A DNA stretch of 6,995 bases, taken from positions 1-6,995 of the forward strand of contig JALNZQ010000142.1 in the NCBI GenBank assembly GCA_023229165.1, given 5' to 3'. A model generated the notes under the pieces. It saw nothing but the letters and a program-made list of their open reading frames with translations. It was not told the DNA's origin and searched no databases. The position numbers and the translations under genes are program-made. This stretch comes from Methanothrix sp. (GTDB lineage: Archaea; Halobacteriota; Methanosarcinia; Methanotrichales; Methanotrichaceae). Of this stretch, positions 1 through 4,192 are shown piece by piece (within the stretch, counting starts at the first letter, position 1; the number at the start of each line of letters is the position of its first letter).

Positions 1-204
1 GCATCCACTAAACCCGGAACGACCTCAATTACCTTTGAGCGAGGTTGTTTGACCATGGTAGTAAAATGCGTGCCTGCTCAAGTCTGCCCCAATTGTGGAG
101 AGGCGTATATCAGTGAAGAGGTTACAACAAAGCTGCTCAAAGATGCTGAGGAAAGAGCAAACACAGGAGCACAGGTCGAAATCCGGCAGTACGTTGCAGC
201 CTAG
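1..204 (+). CDS. YgiT/MqsA-type zinc-finger protein, 3' end only
   Basis: Frame 1 is open from the window edge to TAG at 202-204, giving 67 residues with the N-terminus missing. The order is a segment reading ITFERG, then VPAQVCPNCGEAYIS, then an acidic helical tail (SEEVTTKLLKDAEERA) and a short VEIRQY strand. The VPA.VC.NCGE.Y block with its CxxC pair is the hallmark of the YgiT-type zinc-finger domain, found in MqsA-like antitoxins and in small proteins beside DUF4258/MqsR-like toxins. The first CxxC knuckle of the family would lie upstream of base 1, and so would any toxin partner. It most likely acts as a DNA- and toxin-binding antitoxin; this is inferred from the family. An internal ATG at 55 gives only the C-terminal zinc half and is probably not the start. 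Confidence 0.85.
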   Translation, partial: ASTKPGTTSITFERGCLTMVVKCVPAQVCPNCGEAYISEEVTTKLLKDAEERANTGAQVEIRQYVAA

Positions 205-244
205 ATTTATTTTGATTTATTGAATAATTACCTACTCCATCAAG

Positions 245-400
245 AGCCGTCTCTGGCTCCCCAGGCCCAACCGGGCCTCCTGCCCCTTTATACAATCGCT
301 TGTCCAGATAGCTAGCCCGCCCTGACGGCATCGCCACCCAGGCTGGGCCCACAGGCGGCGGCCACGAGCAGCAGCCGGGACCCGGCGGCGCAGAACATGG
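245..400 (+). repeat. GC-rich intergenic repeat, copy A
   Basis: This fills the gap between the YgiT-type gene and the RHH gene and contrasts sharply with the AT-rich flanks. Its core at about 314-383 matches copy D (2628-2697) base for base except for about four positions by eye. It contains GCCCA-type palindromes such as CCCAGGCTGGG and the segment CCACGAGCAGCAGCCGGGAC. The left part (CTCCAGGCCC-like, then CCTCCTGCCCC) also aligns with copy D. A shared TTGAATAATT lies just left of both copies (218-227 and 2520-2529), so the unit may begin there. Reading it as protein on the minus strand gives mostly amino-acid-changing differences between copies, so it is probably not coding. Confidence 0.85.
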
Positions 401-408
401 CCTTAGCC

Positions 409-416
409 GATATATT
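409..416 (+). promoter_or_regulatory. TATA-like box for the RHH gene
   Basis: The AT-rich stretch GATATATT is centred about 32 bases upstream of the ATG at 445. In archaea this places transcription start within about 10 bases of the ATG, so the mRNA would have a very short leader. No strong ribosome binding site sits at the usual distance; AGGTG at 425-429 is too far. The box lies just beyond the right edge of repeat copy A. Confidence 0.45.
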
Positions 417-444
417 CTTAGCTTAGGTGTACCATGGTTAACTC

Positions 445-789
445 ATGAGTGCTTCAGATAAAACAATTTCATCTCCTGCAACGGTGTCGATTGGAGCGAA
501 AATCACTCCCGCACAATCCATGCAAATCAGGGAGCTGATTGAAGCTGGGGCTTTTATTAATGAGTCGGACTTCGTAAGAGATGCCATCCGCCACAGGCTG
601 ACGGAAATAAAGGTAGTCAGGTGCCGGGATATCGACTATGATACCGCCAGGAGAGAGGTTACGGGCTACTTCAAGCGTCATGGAGAGGCATTTCCGGATG
701 AAGCTGCTGAAGATCTGGAGCTCGACTTTGATCTGGTGATGAGAATCACGGAGGAGTTAAGAAAGGATGGCACATTGGAGGAAGCCTGA
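445..789 (+). CDS. RHH (CopG-like) regulator with C-terminal winged-helix-like region
   Basis: The product is 114 residues. Residues 14-52 (VSIGAKITPAQSMQIRELIE, then AGAFINESDFVRDAIRHRL) follow the ribbon-helix-helix pattern: a short strand, helix A, and the S-D-F-V-R-D-A-I-R helix B typical of archaeal CopG-like antitoxins. Residues about 66-112 (A..EV..YF..HGEAFPDEAAEDLELD...V...TEELRKDG) have the spacing of a small winged-helix domain, which would make this a two-domain DNA-binding protein. That second domain is inferred from pattern only. The start is fixed by an in-frame TAA at 439-441 just before the ATG. It shares one base with the next gene (TGATG), so the two are almost certainly co-translated. 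It is probably the antitoxin or autoregulator of the pair. Confidence 0.8.
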   Translation: MSASDKTISSPATVSIGAKITPAQSMQIRELIEAGAFINESDFVRDAIRHRLTEIKVVRCRDIDYDTARREVTGYFKRHGEAFPDEAAEDLELDFDLVMRITEELRKDGTLEEA

Positions 790-992
790 TGGACTATTAC
801 GAAATCGGAGACACCATTCACGGGTCTAAGATTTACGTGGAAGCCAGAAAGATCGAAGGCTACAGGGTAATCGTAAAAACTGGGAGACATAAGGCTCAAA
901 GCGTTACGCTCATCGAAAATGCCAAGGCTGTTATTGTTAAAAAATTAAAGTATGCTAATAAAAAATCAAACGAGCGCACCAGTTCCTCTTGA
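789..992 (+). CDS. Small basic protein of unknown function, partner of the RHH regulator
   Basis: The product is 67 residues. I do not recognise the family. The ATG at 789 overlaps the TGA of the upstream gene by one base and has a good ribosome binding site (GGAGG, 777-781) seven bases before it, so it is clearly translated as the second gene of an operon. The protein alternates short beta-like segments (SKIYVEARKI, GYRVIVKTG, AKAVIVKKLKY), suggesting a compact all-beta or mixed fold, and ends in a lysine-rich, low-complexity tail (KYANKKSNERTSSS). The last residues appear to run into the left edge of repeat copy B, so the original C-terminus may have been altered there. Its position after an RHH antitoxin-like gene in a TA cluster suggests a toxin; this is inference only. 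Confidence 0.75.
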   Translation: MDYYEIGDTIHGSKIYVEARKIEGYRVIVKTGRHKAQSVTLIENAKAVIVKKLKYANKKSNERTSSS

Positions 993-1180
993 CCCCAGAC
1001 CTGACAGGCCCTCTGCCCACGAGCACGAGCGCTTATCAGGCAAGCCAGCCCGCCCAGACGACCATGCTGCAAATCCAGGCTGCCCTGCCCCACATGTGGC
1101 GGCCACAAGCAGCAGCCGGGACCCGAGCGGTGCAGAGCGCGACCCTGCGGCTGCACGGCGCCGCAGCCGCAAGTCGTCGG
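985..1180 (+). repeat. GC-rich intergenic repeat, copy B
   Basis: This separates the RHH pair from the first hicBA pair. It shares with copy D the blocks CACGAGCGCTT, GGCAAGCCAGCCCGCCC, GCAGCCGGGACCCGAGC and CCCTGCGG.TGCACG in the same order. It diverges and is slightly longer in the middle, where copies A and D read TGACGGCATCGCC and this copy reads AGACGACCATGC. GCTT...AAGC and further GC-rich inverted segments allow stem-loops. Several open frames cross it on both strands, but they are not conserved between copies. Confidence 0.75.
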
Positions 1181-1209
1181 ATGGCAAAGATGGAAAATGC
1201 ATCGGGTAG

Positions 1210-1218
1210 TATTATATG
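1210..1218 (+). promoter_or_regulatory. TATA-like box for hicBA
   Basis: TATTATATG is centred about 28 bases before the ATG at 1242, the right spacing for a near-leaderless archaeal transcript. This favours 1242 over the in-frame ATG at 1197, which would lie upstream of the promoter. An AAGGAG at 1224-1229 would be lost if transcription started near 1240, so one of these two signals is probably not used. Confidence 0.45.
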
Positions 1219-1241
1219 CAAATAAGGAGCAATTGATCTTG

Positions 1242-1469
1242 ATGAAACGTCTTAATGACTACACAGTAATCCTTCGTCCCGAAGACAACGGTACATTCGT
1301 GGCCTACGTACCTGCAATCCCGGGTTGCCATGCATGGGGTCAAACTCCTGAAGAGGCACAAAACGAGTTGGTAAATGTCTTCGAAATGATCGAGGATGAG
1401 TACAAAGAAGAAGGACGCATGCTTCCATCAGATGTTGATGTAAAGGCGACTCATGCCTGCCAAAGCTAG
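1242..1469 (+). CDS. hicB: HicB-family antitoxin (first hic pair)
   Basis: The product is 75 residues from ATG 1242. HicB proteins have a partial RNase H-like fold and neutralise the HicA mRNA interferase. The diagnostic N-terminal pattern is present: YTVILRPEDNGTFVAYVPAI with PGCHAWGQTPEEAQNEL following, matching the family's YxVxLxPexdGgyvaxvPxlPGcxxxGxTxeEA. There is no evident C-terminal RHH or HTH domain, so this is the short form. I chose 1242 because family members begin only a few residues before the YTVIL strand and a TATA box lies about 28 bases upstream. In-frame TTG codons at 1233 and 1239 are possible alternatives given AAGGAG at 1224-1229; the ATG at 1197 would add 15 residues that do not fit the family. 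It overlaps hicA by 17 bases. Confidence 0.9.
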   Translation: MKRLNDYTVILRPEDNGTFVAYVPAIPGCHAWGQTPEEAQNELVNVFEMIEDEYKEEGRMLPSDVDVKATHACQS

Positions 1470-1668
1470 GGACCTGCAGAAAGCTGCCAAAAAAATCGGA
1501 TTTCAGATGGTGAGGCAAAAAGGCAGCCACGCCAGATGGAAGCATCCCGATGGCCGAGCGACTAGGATTCCAATAAATGGCAATAGCGAGATTGGAAGCT
1601 GGCTTTTCTACGAAATTCTCACGCAGTTGGGCATAACAGAAGAGGATTATTATAAGCTATTAGAATGA
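1453..1668 (+). CDS. hicA: HicA-family mRNA interferase toxin (first hic pair)
   Basis: The product is 71 residues, about the usual HicA length. HicA is a small dsRBD-like ribonuclease that cleaves mRNA when not held by HicB. The order is an N-terminal helix (ARDLQKAAKKIGF), then RQKGSHARWKHPDG with the catalytic-type histidine in GSH (residue 26), then RIPING, then helix EILTQLGITEEDYYKLL. The IP.[HN]G position, often histidine in relatives (IPIHGN), is Asn here. The frame is intact and overlaps hicB by 17 bases, with the antitoxin first, so the two are translationally linked. It is probably a functional toxin. Confidence 0.9.
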   Translation: MPAKARDLQKAAKKIGFQMVRQKGSHARWKHPDGRATRIPINGNSEIGSWLFYEILTQLGITEEDYYKLLE

Positions 1669-1704
1669 GCAATCTCTCCACTCATTCCGGCGACATTGGA
1701 TCGA

Positions 1705-1815
1705 TCGGCCTTTCGCGCCCCCGGCACTAGCGCTTGCTGGGCAATCCAGCACGGACGGCCCGGCCAACGGGTGGCGGCCAGCGAGAGCCATGAACCCGAG
1801 CAAAAATGCGACACA
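1705..1815 (+). repeat. GC-rich intergenic repeat, copy C (degenerate, short)
   Basis: This lies between hicA (+) and the 3' end of the hepT remnant (-). It keeps the left block CACTAGCGCTTGCTGGGCAATCCAGC, which corresponds to CACGAGCGCTTGTTGGGCAAGCCAGC in copy D, and the right block GGCGGCCA...ACCCGAGCA. Most of the central core is missing or diverged. GCTGG...CCAGC can pair. It is probably an eroded copy in the same orientation as the others. Confidence 0.6.
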
Positions 1816-1821
1816 CGCAAG

Positions 1822-2163
1822 CTATTTATCAATCATCTCTTGCAGAATCTCCCTGACCTTAGCTTTTAAAACCGGCATGTCAAGCTCTGCGGTCTCCCAG
1901 ACTTGCCTGAGATCAATTCCGAAGTACTGATGAACGAGAATGTTTCTCAATCCCACGATGTCGGCTCAAGGAATGTCCGGGTTCTGTTCTGTCAGTTCAT
2001 CAGAGAGGTGGTTCGAGGCTTCACCGATCACCTGGAGATGATGAATTATCCAGACTTGTGTTCGTTCGTCTTCGGCAAAGGTCTGATAGCCAATGGAAAC
2101 ATACTTCTCAATCTTTTCTATAGCCTCGTCTATATCACGAAGACGCTCCTTGTCATCCCTCAA
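1822..2163 (-). pseudogene. hepT: HepT (HEPN) toxin gene interrupted by an in-frame TGA
   Basis: The frame reads on the minus strand from TTG at 2161-2163 to TAG at 1822-1824, which is 113 codon positions and the normal HepT length. It holds one internal TGA at 1966-1968 (position 66) and no frameshift. Before the stop is the N-terminal helix (RDDKERLRDIDEAIEKIEKY) and the QVIGEASNHLSDE region. The stop replaces the Trp expected in the family's P.IPW..I.G.RN motif. After it the frame continues VGLRNILVHQYF, carrying the RX4HXY active-site motif, then a normal C-terminus. As written, only a 65-residue fragment lacking the active site would be made. A GTG at 1954-1956 could restart translation of a 44-residue piece containing the motif. 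The TTG start overlaps the mntA stop by four bases (TTGA). The alternatives are a sequencing error or readthrough. Confidence 0.85.
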
Positions 2164-2450
2164 AGGGGCACCGCCTCGCTCAAGACTCGCTCTCGAATTC
2201 TCTCTCGCAGGCCACGGTCGCTAACTACATCTACCTTTATTTTCAGGAAGGATTCAAGCTCCCGAATCATGGCGGATTGGCTGAGCAAAGTTGAACCCGG
2301 AATAAACTCTACCAGAATATCTACGTCGCTCTTTGAGTCAGCCTCACCTCTGGCAACGGAGCCAAAGACCCTGACATTACGAGCGCCGTGCTTTGCCGCA
2401 ATCTTCAGAATCTCTTCTCTCTTTTTATTCCGGAGATCTTCCATAAGCAT
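2160..2450 (-). CDS. mntA: MntA-type minimal nucleotidyltransferase antitoxin
   Basis: The product is 96 residues. It shows the nucleotidyltransferase signature: GSVARGE at 30-36, SDVD at 41-44 with two metal-binding aspartates, and a likely third acidic residue at D74 in KIKVDVV. In characterised HepT-MntA systems this enzyme adds AMP to the tyrosine of the HepT RX4HXY motif, silencing the toxin. Here it is upstream of hepT and overlaps it by four bases, the classical arrangement. The frame is intact. The ATG at 2448-2450 is chosen; a second ATG two codons later (2442-2444) is equally possible. No strong ribosome binding site is visible. Confidence 0.92.
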   Translation of the reverse strand: MLMEDLRNKKREEILKIAAKHGARNVRVFGSVARGEADSKSDVDILVEFIPGSTLLSQSAMIRELESFLKIKVDVVSDRGLRERIRERVLSEAVPL

Positions 2451-2497
2451 AAATTATTATCAGCCGTTCAAGGAGATCAAAGCTTCGATCCAGTTGG

Positions 2498-2506
2498 TTA
2501 AATATC
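2498..2506 (-). promoter_or_regulatory. TATA-like box for mntA-hepT
   Basis: On the minus strand the sequence reads GATATTTAA about 50 bases upstream of the mntA ATG, predicting a leader of roughly 25 bases. It lies between the gene and the left edge of repeat copy D. Support is the AT-rich box and spacing only. Confidence 0.35.
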
Positions 2507-2552
2507 GGCGATATCTCTTTTGAATAATTCCAGCCGCCGTTAAGCATCCTGC

Positions 2553-2740
2553 ACGGTTCCGGCTCCACCTGGCTCTCAGGCCCGCCCGGTCTCCTGCCCC
2601 TGATCACGAGCGCTTGTTGGGCAAGCCAGCCCGCCCTGACGGCATCGCCGCCCAGGCTGGGCCCATAGGCGGAGGCCACGAGCTGCAGCCGGGACCCGAG
2701 CAGCGCAGAGAGCGGCCCTGCGGATGCACGACGCTGTTTA
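2553..2740 (+). repeat. GC-rich intergenic repeat, copy D (best-preserved)
   Basis: This is the most complete copy and serves as the reference. Landmarks in order are GGCTCTCAGGCCC, CTCCTGCCCC, CACGAGCGCTTGTTGGGCAA, GCCAGCCCGCCC, TGACGGCATCGCC, GCCCAGGCTGGGC, GAGGCCACGAGC, GCAGCCGGGACCC and CCCTGCGGATGCACGACG. It contains short perfect palindromes (GCCCAGGCTGGGC around a central G, TGGGCCCA) and a GCTTG/CAAGC stem with a five-base loop. CCAGCC and GGCTGG about 23 bases apart can also pair. It separates the mntA promoter from the 3' end of the second hic pair. Confidence 0.85.
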
Positions 2741-2768
2741 AATAGACCGCAAAAGAAAAAACTGCCGT

Positions 2769-2984
2769 TTACACACTTACATCCACAGAAGCCGCAGTGG
2801 TAGTTGGTTCGGGGATGCTGAGGCGTTCGGCCTTCAACCCTTCCAGGTGAAATTCGATTGCCTCTTTCATCAACTCCAGAGTTTCTTTTTTCGTTGGACC
2901 GGTGGCTATGACACCTGGCAAATCCGGACAATAGGCAGCGTAATTATTTTCTGCTTTTTCAATAATAATCAGATACTCAGTCAT
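2769..2984 (-). CDS. hicB: HicB-family antitoxin (second hic pair)
   Basis: The product is 71 residues from the ATG at 2982-2984. The N-terminal HicB signature is clear: EYLIIIEKAENNYAAYCPDL, PGVIATGPTKKETLELMKEA, then an amphipathic helix (EAIEFHLEGLKAERLSIPEP). This partial RNase H-like fold binds and covers HicA. There is no C-terminal DNA-binding domain; the protein ends TTTAASVDVSV. The start is set by AAGGAG about ten bases upstream and by family length; an upstream in-frame start would add eight residues inside hicA. It overlaps the hicA stop by eight bases, so translation is coupled. Gene order here is toxin first, the reverse of the first hic pair. Confidence 0.92.
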   Translation of the reverse strand: MTEYLIIIEKAENNYAAYCPDLPGVIATGPTKKETLELMKEAIEFHLEGLKAERLSIPEPTTTAASVDVSV

Positions 2985-3186
2985 CTTTCCCAATCTCCTT
3001 GATACCACTTTGTTTCAATATGCTATTCAAGGTGCCCCTTGGTACTTCATCGTCCAAATTCCCTGAGATGGTCACTAATCCTTGCTTGAAATGATGCTTG
3101 TACTGCCCGTGACTGCCTCTTGTTCTATCGAGGAACCATCCATCTTCTTCTACCAGCTTAATGACGGCTCTGACTTTCGATTGCAA
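2977..3186 (-). CDS. hicA: HicA-family mRNA interferase toxin (second hic pair)
   Basis: The product is 69 residues. The order is an N-terminal helix (VRAVIKLVEEDGWFLDRTR), the RGSHGQYKH block with the catalytic-type His26, strand GLVTISGN, then EVPRGTLNSILKQSGI, closely matching the HicA consensus. The start is the rare TTG at 3184-3186: an in-frame TGA lies one codon upstream and a TATA box sits about 30 bases before it, implying a leaderless or nearly leaderless mRNA. The G[HKN] position after TISG is Asn. The frame is intact, and this looks like the best-conserved toxin of the island. Confidence 0.92.
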   Translation of the reverse strand: MQSKVRAVIKLVEEDGWFLDRTRGSHGQYKHHFKQGLVTISGNLDDEVPRGTLNSILKQSGIKEIGKDD

Positions 3187-3211
3187 GCCTCAAATGAAAT
3201 AACCAATCTGC

Positions 3212-3222
3212 CATATAATTAA
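3212..3222 (-). promoter_or_regulatory. TATA box for hicAB (second pair)
   Basis: On the minus strand the sequence reads ATTAATTATATGG, a good archaeal BRE/TATA-like element centred about 30 bases upstream of the TTG start at 3186. The predicted transcript starts within a few bases of the TTG. Confidence 0.55.
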
Positions 3223-3365
3223 TCTCTTTGGATATTTATCTGTTTGCGTGGCGGTGTTCTTCTGTTGAGCGAAAGGCGCCTAACCCGATATCTAAAGGTT
3301 GACCAGTCCGATGGGCATCCAGCCCTCCGAAAACTTCTTGGCTTGCAGACATGCGCCCCAGTCTC

Positions 3366-3440
3366 CGCGGCCCGACGGGCCTTCTGAACGCATGAGCACT
3401 TCCCTGGCAAGCCAGCCCACCCGATGGTAGCGAAACCTGC
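3366..3440 (+). repeat. GC-rich intergenic repeat, copy E (left half, degenerate)
   Basis: The segment GGCCCGACGGGCCTTCTG, then CATGAGCACTTCCCTGGCAA and GCCAGCCCACCCGATGG, follows the left half of copy D (CAGGCCCGCCCGGTCTCCTG, CACGAGCGCTTGTTGGGCAA, GCCAGCCCGCCCTGACGG) in the same orientation. The right half is not recognisable. The preceding 130 bases (about 3235-3365) are moderately GC-rich and may hold further eroded sequence, but I see nothing specific there. It lies between the second hic pair and the lone hicB. Confidence 0.55.
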
Positions 3441-3487
3441 TACCGAAATCGTTCAGCCAGGGCGAAGCGGAATAAATTGCTTACATC

Positions 3488-3727
3488 TTGGCGGCAATGG
3501 AAAGGGCAACTTATGAGATCATCGATGACCCTGAACCTTTTTATGGAGAGGTTCCCGAGTTGCAAGGCGTATGGGCCAACGGCAAAACCCTGGAAGAGTG
3601 CCGCAAAGAACTCCAGAGCGTCATAGAAGGCTGGATAGCACTAAAGCTGAGGCTGGGACATCCCATACCTCCCATCGGCGGCTATGTCATTAATGCGTCT
3701 GCGGAGCCGGTATCCATTGTCGAATAG
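3488..3727 (+). CDS. hicB: HicB-family antitoxin (third hic locus)
   Basis: The product is 79 residues from TTG 3488, or 76 from ATG 3497. It belongs to the HicB subtype reading RATYEIIDDPEPFYGEVPEL, QGVWANGKTLEECRKELQSV, IEGWIALKLRLGHPIPPIGG. The start is uncertain. Family members usually begin with a REYIEAAM-like helix, and the frame here reads AYI just before the TTG (I-A-Y-I-L-A-A-M), then meets a TAA at 3473-3475. The gene may therefore have lost its first few codons, possibly at the edge of the repeat-like material. No clear promoter or ribosome binding site is seen. A decayed hicA follows four bases after the stop, so this antitoxin may be an orphan that still binds HicA from other loci; that is speculation. 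Confidence 0.85.
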   Translation: MAAMERATYEIIDDPEPFYGEVPELQGVWANGKTLEECRKELQSVIEGWIALKLRLGHPIPPIGGYVINASAEPVSIVE

Positions 3728-3731
3728 GCTC

Positions 3732-3833
3732 GTGCCAGTCTCAAGACGTGAGCTAATCAAGCGACTAGGCAAATTGGGATTTGTAGGCCCTTACCCTGGG
3801 GCCATAACGTCCGAATTCTATGTCCATTCATGA
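3732..3833 (+). pseudogene. hicA: Truncated HicA toxin remnant (third hic locus)
   Basis: Four bases after the hicB stop, GTG at 3732 opens a 33-residue frame: VPVSRRELIKRLGKLGF then VGPYPGAITSEFYVHS and TGA at 3831-3833. The first half is a textbook HicA N-terminus of the subtype that pairs with this kind of HicB (MPVSRRELIRRLRKLGF.GPY.GGKHQFM). Where relatives have the catalytic-type GG[KR]H.F block this frame reads GAITSEF, so the histidine is lost, and the protein ends before the IPNPH and C-terminal helix regions. No intact remainder is recognisable in the three forward frames downstream; a weak DIDPAL in another frame near 3899-3916 is not convincing. It is almost certainly inactive. 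Confidence 0.75.
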
Positions 3834-4192
3834 TCACGCCTGCGTTTGCGTCGATGCTCCCTATATTCATCTTGTCATGCTGTGTGCCTACTTTGATATC
3901 GATCCTGCCTTAGATACATCGGGGCCATCTGCCAGGCGGCCCTGAAGGTTGCCAACCGGAATGCAAATGGACAAGACAAATGTGGCGAAATAAAATATAT
4001 TTGCCAACAAAATGATTCCCAGATCATCCTGCTGTAAAAAAATAAATGCCAAACATTCGGGACTCTGCCGTCTTAACCAGACGTTCTTTAGAAGGGCTCT
4101 AAAAACTGGCAGAAAGTGTCGATGATATCTCCATGCCCGGTGCCAGAGGAAATCCCGCGTTTCTGATATGCATCGCTGAAAGCCTATGCGTA
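3834..4192. other. Gene-free interval between the TA island and the beta-helix gene
   Basis: About 360 bases with no convincing coding frame. It receives the 3' ends of the hicA remnant (+) and the beta-helix gene (-). On the minus strand there are T-runs at 4098-4102 (TTTTT) and 4036-4042 (seven T), either of which could end transcription of the beta-helix gene, but no strong GC hairpin precedes them. A 41-codon frame at 3820-3942 (+) shows no family resemblance. Confidence 0.5.

Noticed and set aside
137..352. Minus-strand open frame inside repeat copy A, and similar frames in B and D
   Set aside because: GC-rich shadow frames; differences between copies mostly change amino acids and lengths differ.
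1966..1968. TGA as selenocysteine or another recoded residue in HepT
   Set aside because: No SECIS-like element was evident, the position is a conserved Trp in the family rather than Cys, and pyrrolysine uses TAG.
1903..2523. 206-codon plus-strand open frame opposite mntA-hepT
   Set aside because: Antisense to clear mntA and hepT motifs, with Ser/Arg/Phe-rich composition and no family resemblance.
205..3487. Chromosomal integron with attC sites between TA cassettes
   Set aside because: The layout is suggestive, but I found no paired RYYYAAC...GTTRRRY ends at the repeats, genes lie on both strands, and no integrase is in the window. An isolated GCCTAAC at 3278-3284 lacks a proper partner.
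205..3487. CRISPR array
   Set aside because: The repeats are long, degenerate and spaced by whole genes; there are no short regular repeat-spacer units.
3820..3942. 41-codon plus-strand frame after the hicA remnant
   Set aside because: No ribosome binding site, no recognisable motif, and it overlaps decayed hicA sequence; DIDPAL resembles a HicA segment too weakly.
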